A stretch of 28,372 nt of DNA, taken from positions 1 through 28,372 of the forward strand of contig JAGVYO010000027.1 of assembly GCA_018303225.1 (NCBI GenBank), written 5' to 3'. The notes beneath the pieces were generated by a model. It did not search any database. It saw only the letters and a list, made by a program, of their open reading frames with translations, and was not told where the DNA came from. Both the position numbers and the translations under genes were made by a program. This document shows, in pieces, positions 22,107 through 28,372 of this stretch (positions within the stretch are counted from its first letter, which is position 1; each line of letters opens with the position of its first letter). The stretch comes from Candidatus Woesearchaeota archaeon. Its GTDB lineage: Archaea; Nanobdellota; Nanobdellia; Woesearchaeales; JAGVYO01.

Positions 22107-24170
22107 ATGATTCTAAAAGCGGTGCGGCTCCAGAACATACGTTCCTATACCCAAGCCGCCATTGAATTTCCCGAGGGCTCCACCTTATTGGCAGGGGACA
22201 TCGGGACCGGAAAGAGCACGATCCTGCTGGCCATCGAATTCGCGTTGTTCGGGATCAAGCGGGGCCAGCTGAACGGCGCGTCCTTGCTGAGGCACGGCAG
22301 GAAAGAAGGCAGCGTGGAGCTGCATTTTGAAGTGAACGGAAAAGAGATTGTGGTGAAGCGGGGCCTGAAACGCGGAAAAGAAGACGTGCAGCAGGACACC
22401 GGCTATGTCGTGATGGACGGCGTGAAAACCGAAGGCACCGCGGTTGAACTGAAATCAAAAATCCTGGAATTATTAGGTTATCCGAAAGAGCTATTGACGA
22501 AGAGCAAGGACCTTGTGTACCGGTATACGGTCTACACGCCGCAGGAGGAAATGAAGCAGATCCTGCTGGAGCACAAGGACACACGCCTGGACATCCTGCG
22601 CCGGGTCTTCAACGTGGACAAGTACAAGCGCATCCGTGAGAACGCTTCGATCCTGGTGAAGGACCTGCGGGAGCGGATGAAAAAAGCCGAAGGGCAGCTC
22701 AGCAGCCTGGATGAGAAAAAGAGGCAGAAGACCGCCTATGAGCAGGAGATCACCGGCCTGAAAGAAAGGCTGGTGGCATTATTGCCGGAACTGGAAAAGC
22801 AGCAGAAAGCATACGAGGAAAAGAAGAAGGAAGCCGAGCAGAACGAAAAGGCGCTGAAAGAATCGAACGAGCTGAAAAGCCGCTTAAATGTATTGGAAGC
22901 CGAGCTGAAGAACAAGGTAGCGCTCCACGAGAGGAGCAGAAAGGAACGGGAAGACGCGGAAAGGCAGCGGAACACGCTGGAAAGCGAATTGGGCAAGAAA
23001 GGAAGGGAAGACATGAAAAAGATCCGGCAGCAGCTGGCCGACAAGGAAGAAGCCTATGAAAAGCTAGAGAGGGAAGCCAAGGCCCTGCTCCCCCAACTCA
23101 ATGCACATGAATTCCAGCAGACCCAGTCAAAAAAGCTCATCGACAAGATTTCCGCGCTGAACAAATGCCCGTTCTGCCTGCAGGACGTAGACATCCATCA
23201 CAAAGACCATATCCTTTCCACGGAGCATGAGAATATGGCCAATGCCAGGGCACACGCCCTGAAACACAGGAAAGAGCTGGATGAAGCAGAAGCCCAATTG
23301 AAGAAACTGAAAGAAGAGATACGGATGCTAAAAGAGCAGGAAGGCCGGCAGCAATTGCTTGCGGTCAAAGAGGAGCAACTGGCAGAGAAGAAGAAAGCGG
23401 TAAAGCAGCTGGAAGAGCAGCAGCAGGTGCTGAAGAGGGAGATCGGCGTCATCAACCAGCAGAAACTGGAACTGAGCCAGCGATTGATTCCGTTCAAAGA
23501 GGCCGAGAAGACCTACGAACAGAGCAGGAGGGATGCCGAGACCCTCCGCGCGAGGACCCACGAGCTGGCGCTGCAGAAGAACTCGCTGGATAAAGAAGGA
23601 GAAGGGCTGGTGCGGCTGATCTCAAATCTGGAGAAAGAGCTTTCTGCCATGGAGGAAGTGCGCCTGAAGCTCAATGGTTGGCTGCAGATGCAGAACTGGC
23701 TCGAGGAATCGTTCCTGAATTTGATGGCCGTCATGGAGAAGCATGTCCTATTGCAGATCTACCGAGAATTCAATGAGATCTTCCAGAAATGGTTCGCGGT
23801 GCTGATCGAGGACCAGAATCTGAACGTCCGCCTGGACGATGAGTTCTCGCCGGTGATCGAGCAGAACGGATTTGAGACATCGCTGGAGAACCTTTCGGGC
23901 GGCGAACGGACCGCCGTGTCATTGGCCTACCGGCTGGCCCTGAACAAGGTCATCAACGACGTCATTTCCGACATCAAGACAAAAGACCTGCTCATTTTGG
24001 ACGAGCCCACCGACGGCTTCAGTTCCGAGCAGCTGGACAAGGTGCGGGATGTCCTGGAGCAGCTGAACATCCGGCAGATCATCCTGGTGTCGCACGAGAG
24101 CAAGATCGAGAGCTTCGTGGACCACGTCGTCCGTGTCAGCAAGGACGAGCACGTCAGCTCCGTCATTTAG
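22107..24170 (+). CDS. rad50: Rad50-like SMC ATPase with zinc hook
   Basis: Rad50 tethers broken DNA ends and, with Mre11, processes them. This 687-residue protein has Walker A GDIGTGKST (30-38), two long coiled-coil arms, the zinc hook C354-P-F-C357, the ABC signature LSGGER (596-601) and Walker B LLILDEPTDGF (catalytic pair D632-E633), then the H-loop VSHESKIESF. It is clearly shorter than usual archaeal Rad50 (about 850-900), so the arms are short. The Q-loop-like VYTPQEEM is present. No mre11, herA or nurA gene is beside it. It could be Rad50 itself or a stand-alone SbcC/Rad50 relative. Confidence 0.88.
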   Translation: MILKAVRLQNIRSYTQAAIEFPEGSTLLAGDIGTGKSTILLAIEFALFGIKRGQLNGASLLRHGRKEGSVELHFEVNGKEIVVKRGLKRGKEDVQQDTGYVVMDGVKTEGTAVELKSKILELLGYPKELLTKSKDLVYRYTVYTPQEEMKQILLEHKDTRLDILRRVFNVDKYKRIRENASILVKDLRERMKKAEGQLSSLDEKKRQKTAYEQEITGLKERLVALLPELEKQQKAYEEKKKEAEQNEKALKESNELKSRLNVLEAELKNKVALHERSRKEREDAERQRNTLESELGKKGREDMKKIRQQLADKEEAYEKLEREAKALLPQLNAHEFQQTQSKKLIDKISALNKCPFCLQDVDIHHKDHILSTEHENMANARAHALKHRKELDEAEAQLKKLKEEIRMLKEQEGRQQLLAVKEEQLAEKKKAVKQLEEQQQVLKREIGVINQQKLELSQRLIPFKEAEKTYEQSRRDAETLRARTHELALQKNSLDKEGEGLVRLISNLEKELSAMEEVRLKLNGWLQMQNWLEESFLNLMAVMEKHVLLQIYREFNEIFQKWFAVLIEDQNLNVRLDDEFSPVIEQNGFETSLENLSGGERTAVSLAYRLALNKVINDVISDIKTKDLLILDEPTDGFSSEQLDKVRDVLEQLNIRQIILVSHESKIESFVDHVVRVSKDEHVSSVI

Positions 24171-24174
24171 GGAA

Positions 24175-24185
24175 ATTTTATATAG
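24175..24185 (+). promoter_or_regulatory. TATA box of the 24209 gene
   Basis: ATTTTATATAG just after the rad50 stop, with AAGGAGAG (24197-24203) before ATG 24209. This gene need not be co-transcribed with rad50. Confidence 0.6.
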
Positions 24186-24208
24186 TTGGTTTCTGAAGGA
24201 GAGAATGT

Positions 24209-25783
24209 ATGTCACCGGTGGATTATAGGGGCGCAACAAGGGGATTTCTCGAAGACCTTTTTACTTCTCCGAGATGGAGGGACAAGTATAAGGCCCTGCA
24301 AACGGCCACGGGGGAGGAAAAGGAGAAACTGGTAAGGGAATTCATAGGCCATCTTCAGAAAATGCTTCATGATGACAACTGGGCATCGCAGATTGATACG
24401 GAAATGTTAAGACATCTTAAGGAAGCGTATGGGAAGAATAAAGAGAAAGAAACAAGATTGAAACAGATTACCGAAAAAATAAATGAGTATGAGAGTGTCC
24501 ATCCGGATTGGGTGTTGGAGAGAGGAGCCCTCAAAGCACTTCTTGATGAGATAAAAAAAATTCGTGACGAACATGAGTATGAAGAGAAAGAGGGCGTTCA
24601 CAAGAAGATAAAACAGGCGGCTGATTATGAAAGGAGTAAAGTCACAACGATGCTCCGGACCCTGAAAAATGCAAGGCACATTTTCGCGGCGCTGTACCAA
24701 CATGCCGGAACAGCGATGAGAAGACGGATATTGGCGGCCTATTCTCCTGCAGAGAGGCAAGAAATACGGAAGCTTCTTTCCCTGGAAGAGATAAAGGCGG
24801 AAGAAGAGGAGATGGATATCCAGAAAAATGCAGATGTGCTGAATCAACTTACCCGTGAGGAAGGGGCATTAATGGGCACATTTGAAGCTGCCATAGAAAA
24901 AGCAGAGAATATCCTGTCAAACAAAGGAAAAGGCCCCCGAAAAGTTCCCCAACAAGAAACGTATAATCAGTACCGGGAGCATATTAAAAAAGAAGGCGCC
25001 GAAATCAGGACCATTGCAAATAAAGTACAGAGAAAGCAACGGCTTCTGATGGATCTTAAACAGCTTGCCATGGATATATTAAGCAACCGGAGTATCCTGC
25101 AACAGCATGGTGTGGCCATCTACTATCCGATGACTGAGGAAAAGATTTTCGAAGAGCACAAACCCACCTTCATGGACCAATTTAGAAAGTATGTAAGCGA
25201 GTATATTTATTTGACAGGCGCAGACAGCTATTTTTTTGATGAAAAGGAGACAGAAGACGTGAGGGACCAACGGTTCAGTAACATTTTCTTGATGTTCCTT
25301 GCCCGTTCCCAGCAGAAACTAAAAGAACCGCTGGATAGCTTTTTTCTTTCGGAATTCGAAGACCATATTGAAGAGTATGAGGAAGTCATCCTAAAGAATC
25401 CTGCCTTTGGAAAGGATGTCCGTATCATCCGCTTATTCATACAATTCGCTTACAAGGAACGGTTTAAAGCGCCCCTTGACGATTTGTCAAAATGGCCCAG
25501 GGAGTTTTTATGGATCTACAACGAATTCCTGATTCTGAACAGGGACTTTCTGGCTTACAACTATGATCCTTCAATGGTGAAAGACTTTGGACCGGTGGAC
25601 ATCGCATATAATGCGGTGCTCATGAGCTTCTTTTACCTCACAGAAACCGAACGCAAAAGAATCAAGAATATCACCATGCAGCGTGCCCAGCTGGATAAGC
25701 CCCAGAAACTAGAAATTTTTCCTATCGTCCCCTATAGCAATTTGGTTACAAATGGTTTATTGCAGGAAGTTCCGCCCAACTAG
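24209..25783 (+). CDS. Large helical protein of unknown function
   Basis: A 524-residue, soluble, almost entirely alpha-helical protein starting MSPVDYRGATRGFLEDLFTS. Residues about 65-220 are charged and coiled-coil-like (KEKETRLKQITEKINEYE, EEIKAEEEEMDIQK). The C-terminal half has aromatic-rich helices (YVSEYIYLTGADSYFFDEKE, KWPREFLWIYNEFLILNRDF). No membrane segment, metal motif or nucleotide-binding motif is seen. A ribosome site 6 nt before ATG and a TATA box support the start. It is about 40 bases after rad50, so a link to DNA-end processing is possible but rests on position alone. I do not recognise a family. Confidence 0.75.
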   Translation: MSPVDYRGATRGFLEDLFTSPRWRDKYKALQTATGEEKEKLVREFIGHLQKMLHDDNWASQIDTEMLRHLKEAYGKNKEKETRLKQITEKINEYESVHPDWVLERGALKALLDEIKKIRDEHEYEEKEGVHKKIKQAADYERSKVTTMLRTLKNARHIFAALYQHAGTAMRRRILAAYSPAERQEIRKLLSLEEIKAEEEEMDIQKNADVLNQLTREEGALMGTFEAAIEKAENILSNKGKGPRKVPQQETYNQYREHIKKEGAEIRTIANKVQRKQRLLMDLKQLAMDILSNRSILQQHGVAIYYPMTEEKIFEEHKPTFMDQFRKYVSEYIYLTGADSYFFDEKETEDVRDQRFSNIFLMFLARSQQKLKEPLDSFFLSEFEDHIEEYEEVILKNPAFGKDVRIIRLFIQFAYKERFKAPLDDLSKWPREFLWIYNEFLILNRDFLAYNYDPSMVKDFGPVDIAYNAVLMSFFYLTETERKRIKNITMQRAQLDKPQKLEIFPIVPYSNLVTNGLLQEVPPN

Positions 25784-25791
25784 GACAAGCC

Positions 25792-26328
25792 TTACCCTTG
25801 TTCGGCTATAACAATATTCTCTAATGGTCGGATAGTTTTAATGCCCTTTGCGTGAAGCCGCATGGATTGGACAGGGGGAAGTTGGGGCGGCTCAATCATT
25901 ATTACCTTTGAATCTTTTGGAATATCCCATATCTCGCCCAGGTTTCCCGGTAGGTCAAGGCCCTGTTTGCCGATTCCCATTATCTCATAAATCATTAGAT
26001 CGCCTACAACTCGTTCATACTCCCTTGCGAAATCCAAACCATCAAACGCAACATCTATCCGCAATCTGTAGGGTCTTACAGCCAAGAGTTGCTCTTCAGA
26101 GAGGATTGGAGTATTGTTTTCTCTATCGGTGGGGGTACCGCTTCTGCCTTCAATTATCAACCCAGAATGCTCTGGAGGACGGACGATGAACTCTCTGCCA
26201 TCACCGGATAGATGGAGGGAAGGGAAATAATAACCAATCCGCACCGGTTTTCCATACGCCTCGCCGCCCGGCAAATAGCTTACAAGAATCTTCGGATCAA
26301 TCCTATCGTTCAAAATGAATCCCCCCAA
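25792..26328 (-). CDS. Hypothetical 178-residue protein
   Basis: Not recognised. It reads IDPKILVSYLPGGEAYGKPV and, later, IPKDSKVIMIEPPQLPPVQS; the ending KGIKTIRPLENIVIAEQG looks like short beta strands. No signal or membrane helix is seen. No ATG begins it: TTG 26328 is used here, while TTG 26313 lies about 7 nt after a GGGGGG stretch and is a good alternative (173 residues). The TATA box at 26351-26363 would start transcription near 26330. It converges with the 24209 gene, 8 bases apart. Confidence 0.55.
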   Translation of the reverse strand: MGGFILNDRIDPKILVSYLPGGEAYGKPVRIGYYFPSLHLSGDGREFIVRPPEHSGLIIEGRSGTPTDRENNTPILSEEQLLAVRPYRLRIDVAFDGLDFAREYERVVGDLMIYEIMGIGKQGLDLPGNLGEIWDIPKDSKVIMIEPPQLPPVQSMRLHAKGIKTIRPLENIVIAEQG

Positions 26329-26350
26329 CTCAAACAGAAGGAATCAGAAC

Positions 26351-26363
26351 CCGTTTATAAGAA
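26351..26363 (-). promoter_or_regulatory. TATA box of the 25792-26328 gene
   Basis: TTCTTATAAACGG on the minus strand, about 29 nt before TTG 26328 and 44 nt before TTG 26313. Confidence 0.5.
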
Positions 26364-26397
26364 TTGTGTTTAATTACTACCAACTCATACTCAAAAA

Positions 26398-26470
26398 TGG
26401 GGCTGCGGAGATTCGAACTCCGGTCGGACGCACCCCAAGCGCCAGTGATACCAAGCTACACTACAGCCCC
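26398..26470 (-). tRNA. tRNA-Pro(GGG)
   Basis: The acceptor GGGGCTG pairs with CAGCCCC plus discriminator A. The short D arm is GTG/CAC with TAGCTTGGTAT in the loop. The anticodon stem is GGCGC/GCGTC and the loop TTGGGGT, giving anticodon GGG. The T arm is CGGAG-TTCGAAT-CTCCG. It has no intron and no encoded CCA, and a T-run follows the 3' end. Confidence 0.93.
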
Positions 26471-26495
26471 GTAAGGGGAAAGAAAACAGGAGTCT

Positions 26496-26506
26496 GTTTT
26501 TAAGGC
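26496..26506 (-). promoter_or_regulatory. TATA-like box of tRNA-Pro
   Basis: CCTTAAAAACA on the minus strand, about 30 nt before the tRNA 5' end. Confidence 0.5.
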
Positions 26507-26547
26507 TTTTTATTCAGCCGGACATCTTCCGAATAGGCCTATTCAAA

Positions 26548-26559
26548 ACATTTAAATAG
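26548..26559 (+). promoter_or_regulatory. TATA box of the 26593 gene
   Basis: ACATTTAAATAG, with a GGTGGGAT ribosome site at 26582-26589 in the predicted leader. Confidence 0.65.
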
Positions 26560-26592
26560 TTAGCTTTACAGAAAAACCGTCGGTGGGATAGC

Positions 26593-28026
26593 GTGAAGAC
26601 TGCAGAGTGGGGAAAACTGGTATTAATGGCTGCTTTGCTACTTCTCCCTGCTGCCATGGGCCAGAAAGCCTCCTTCAGCGTGAAGGTAGCGCCGATATTG
26701 GAGGTCATCCCGCTGGAAGGCCGAGCGGTCTATGACCTTTCCATCACCAACCACGACAGCAGCACTCAGGAGTACCGCATCTACTCGCTTAATTTCCCGG
26801 ATTGGGACATCGCGACAGAGCCGCTGCTGAACCCCATTACGCTGACGGTCGATCCCGCAAAAACGGGAACCGTCCGTATCTATGTAGACCCCATCAAAGT
26901 CTTCTCCGAAGGCACGTACGATGTGCCCATCAATGTCAAATCCCAGAAGGGCGAAAGCCATAAGATCCCGTTGGAGGCCACCATCTCCTCCACGGCTTCT
27001 GTAGTGAAAGGATATATCCCCACAGTCATCCTTAACGTGAAATATCCGGACCCCATTGACCCAAGAGTGCCTGTAAAAATCCAGGTAAGGGCCGACAACC
27101 AGAACCGGCTGAATATCACCGAGCTGCGCATCGTGCTGGACAATCCGGTGGTTGGCGCGGAGATAACCGATCACCTTGAACCGCTGGAAGAAAAGACGTT
27201 TGAAGTGACCAAGGAGATAAGCCCGCTGACGCCGCCGGGCGAGCTGGCCGTCATGACAAGGGCCTATTTCAGGGACAAGAGCGTCATAACACCGCTCGTC
27301 CAGAAAGTGCGCATCATGGAGTATGCAGACCTGGGCGAGCCCGAAGTCGAATCCAAATTCCTCAAGACCGAACGGAGCTACACATTCAGGACCAATAACC
27401 CTGCGTATGAAGGGTCCATTGACATCCCCACGTCGCTGTTGGAGACGCTGTTCACCTCGACCCATCCGCGGGCAAAGACTGTGAAGAAAGAAGGCGGCCG
27501 CTATTTTGAGTTCACGCCGGCGCTGAACGGGAAAGGGGAGATGTCCATCCAGATCAACCGGAATTTCAGGCCGCTGGTGGTCATCCTGGTATTGATTGCC
27601 ATCTCGCTGGCCCTTTATTATACCAACCGAAGCCCGCTCACGCTGAAGAAGAGCGCCGATCACGTCAAGAGGCATGAAGGCGGCATTGCAGAGCTCAAAG
27701 TGCTTATCAATGTGCGGAACCGCAGCACGCAGCGGCTGGAGAATATTGAGGTGACCGACACCATCTCCAACATTGCGAATCTGGAGAAAGAGCTGTACAT
27801 CGGAACGCTGCAGCCCGTCAAGATCACGCATCATGAGCGGGAAGGCGTCATTGTCCGATGGAACGTCGACAAGCTGGACGTGGGCGAGGAGCGGGTCATC
27901 ACCTACAAGATCAAATCGCGCCTGGCCATCCTGGGCGATTTCACGCTGAAAGCAGCTGTGGCGAGGTTCAAGGCCAACAACCGGGACGTTTTAAGCCGCT
28001 CGAACAGCGTCAGCATCCACGCATGA
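26593..28026 (+). CDS. Membrane-anchored extracellular Ig-like protein
   Basis: A 477-residue exported protein. Residues 1-23 are a Sec signal (KLVLMAALLLLPAAMGQ). The long outer part has Ig-like beta domains, visible in VIPLEGRAVYDLSITNHDSS and VKIQVRADNQNRLNITELRI. A membrane helix lies at about 327-346 (PLVVILVLIAISLALYY). The C-terminal part is a DUF11/CARDB-like domain (LKVLINVRNRSTQRLENIEV, then VGEERVITYKIKSRL). The start is GTG 26593, supported by the GGTGGGAT site. Its role is likely in the cell envelope or adhesion, but no catalytic motif is visible. The topology puts the last domain inside the cell unless the helix is part of a hairpin. Confidence 0.75.
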   Translation: MKTAEWGKLVLMAALLLLPAAMGQKASFSVKVAPILEVIPLEGRAVYDLSITNHDSSTQEYRIYSLNFPDWDIATEPLLNPITLTVDPAKTGTVRIYVDPIKVFSEGTYDVPINVKSQKGESHKIPLEATISSTASVVKGYIPTVILNVKYPDPIDPRVPVKIQVRADNQNRLNITELRIVLDNPVVGAEITDHLEPLEEKTFEVTKEISPLTPPGELAVMTRAYFRDKSVITPLVQKVRIMEYADLGEPEVESKFLKTERSYTFRTNNPAYEGSIDIPTSLLETLFTSTHPRAKTVKKEGGRYFEFTPALNGKGEMSIQINRNFRPLVVILVLIAISLALYYTNRSPLTLKKSADHVKRHEGGIAELKVLINVRNRSTQRLENIEVTDTISNIANLEKELYIGTLQPVKITHHEREGVIVRWNVDKLDVGEERVITYKIKSRLAILGDFTLKAAVARFKANNRDVLSRSNSVSIHA

Positions 28027-28028
28027 AC

Positions 28029-28044
28029 AAGATTTATAAATCTT
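28029..28044 (+). promoter_or_regulatory. Palindromic TATA box of tRNA-Tyr
   Basis: AAGATTTATAAATCTT, a perfect 16-bp palindrome about 30 nt before the tRNA 5' end. The same 16 bases recur at 28230-28245. Confidence 0.65.
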
Positions 28045-28065
28045 CTACATCCCCTTCTGTATAAT

Positions 28066-28192
28066 CCCCACCTAGCTCAACGGCAGAGCGTTCGGCTGTA
28101 GTTGCGAAACACGCACGGACATGGCGCTTGCCAAGGATGAAGCTGCGTCAGCTGATCCCGAAAGGTTCCTGGTTCAAATCCGGGGGTGGGGA
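28066..28192 (+). tRNA. tRNA-Tyr(GUA) with 55-nt intron
   Basis: The acceptor CCCCACC pairs with GGTGGGG, giving the archaeal Tyr C1-G72 pair, with discriminator A. The D arm is GCTC/GAGC, the anticodon stem TTCGG/CCGAA and the loop CTGTAG...C, giving anticodon GUA. The variable part is AGGTT and the T arm CCTGG-TTCAAAT-CCGGG. An intron of about 55 nt (28102-28156) interrupts the loop at the usual 37/38 place. A T-run follows the 3' end. Confidence 0.92.
28102..28156 (+). other. tRNA-Tyr intron
   Basis: The intron lies between anticodon-loop positions 37 and 38. It contains hairpins TGCG/CGCA (28103-28115) and GGAT..AGCTG-CGT-CAGCT..ATCC (28135-28158, overlapping the 3' splice site). I could not draw a standard bulge-helix-bulge by eye, so the exact ends may shift by a base. 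Confidence 0.75.
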
Positions 28193-28205
28193 TATTTTTT
28201 ATTCT

Positions 28206-28219
28206 CCACTATATAGTGG
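28206..28219 (+). repeat. 14-bp perfect palindrome
   Basis: CCACTATATAGTGG lies between the tRNA-Tyr terminator T-run and the promoter of the last gene. It could be an operator; nothing else shows its role. Confidence 0.5.
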
Positions 28220-28229
28220 TGATGATAGA

Positions 28230-28245
28230 AAGATTTATAAATCTT
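28230..28245 (+). promoter_or_regulatory. Palindromic TATA box of the last gene
   Basis: AAGATTTATAAATCTT, identical to the tRNA-Tyr box at 28029-28044, about 28 nt before ATG 28266. Confidence 0.6.
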
Positions 28246-28265
28246 CAAACATTTCTCTTTTTGAT

Positions 28266-28372
28266 ATGAAAGAATATCGTCCCAATCGGATGTATACTTC
28301 TGCAAGAGCCGGCATTGAGAATGCTCTGAAAGTAGGCCTTTCGGCATTAACATTGGCTTATGCGACAAGCTG
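28266..28372 (+). CDS. Start of a probable exported protein, cut by window edge
   Basis: Only 35 residues are visible: MKEYRPNRMYTSARAGIENA, then LKVGLSALTLAYATS. The layout is a basic head of about 20 residues followed by a hydrophobic stretch. It resembles the N-terminus of the secreted chimera at 12889 (charged head, then GLLLTSVTVASFAVAYALT). The TATA box about 28 nt upstream supports leaderless initiation at this ATG. The rest of the gene, and so the family, is outside the window. Confidence 0.5.
   Translation, partial: MKEYRPNRMYTSARAGIENALKVGLSALTLAYATS

Noticed and set aside
24209..25783. NurA, HerA or Mre11 partner of Rad50
   Set aside because: The protein has no metal-binding or ATP-binding motif of those families and is helical with coiled coils.
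26638..27834. 398-codon open frame on the minus strand opposite the Ig-like protein gene
   Set aside because: Its composition is that of an antisense frame (rich in H, R, D, Q with no domain); the plus-strand gene has a signal peptide, promoter and ribosome site.
28136..28155. Box C/D-like RNA within the tRNA-Tyr intron (GATGA and CTGA)
   Set aside because: CTGA is exact, but the C box is incomplete and no second box pair is seen.
1..28372. CRISPR array, insertion sequence or prophage
   Set aside because: No regularly spaced direct repeats, transposase, integrase or phage structural genes are visible; the three palindromic repeats are kilobases apart.

Overview
This window looks like a piece of an archaeal chromosome. 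The evidence is archaeal TATA boxes about 25-30 nt ahead of many starts (often leaderless), GGTG/GGAG-type ribosome sites elsewhere, an archaeal/eukaryal-type isoleucyl-tRNA synthetase, ribosomal protein L10e (uL16), a Rad50 ATPase with a CPFC zinc hook, a THUMP-domain RNA-binding protein, and a C1-G72 tRNA-Tyr with an intron. The class III signal-peptide (pilin-like) proteins, with KKG/KRG ahead of a long hydrophobic helix, resemble those I associate with DPANN archaea of the Woesearchaeota/Pacearchaeota kind. That placement is an inference from motifs only.

Layout. 1-549: 5' part of thioredoxin reductase (minus). 665-5194: a small unknown gene, a possible 21-codon leaderless gene with a terminator-like hairpin, ileS, a THUMP protein and a winged-helix protein. 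5329-11109: nearly complete UMP biosynthesis genes in two transcription units, pyrB-pyrI-pyrD and pyrK-pyrC-pyrE-pyrF; carAB is not in the window. 11158-12762: an unknown protein and, convergently, a CPA2-type cation/proton antiporter. 12889-16659: a 1256-residue secreted chimera (beta-helix, lipase-like hydrolase, C-terminal domain like bacterial type IX secretion sorting domains). 16698-18281: a DUF1461-like membrane protein and a full-length bacterial-type triosephosphate isomerase. 18299-20563 (minus): a RelBE-like toxin-antitoxin pair and an operon of three pilin-like proteins plus a two-helix membrane protein. 20852-25783: uL16, a small membrane protein, a short Rad50 and a 524-residue helical protein of unknown role. 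25792-28372: an unknown protein (minus), tRNA-Pro(GGG), a secreted/anchored Ig-like protein, intron-containing tRNA-Tyr(GUA), and the start of another exported protein cut by the window edge.

How the genes fit together. PyrB/PyrI make and regulate carbamoyl-aspartate formation, PyrC closes the ring, the PyrD/PyrK pair oxidises dihydroorotate with NAD+ as acceptor, and PyrE/PyrF make UMP. The most striking points are: pyrI is split in two by an exact 29-bp tandem duplication; the secreted lipase-like protein has bacterial (FCB-group) architecture but an archaeal promoter; a palindromic repeat family occurs in three intergenic gaps; and there is a compact pilin-like surface-protein operon with two diverged paralogs. 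No CRISPR array, rRNA, insertion sequence or transposase gene was seen. No gene-free stretch exceeds 300 bases.
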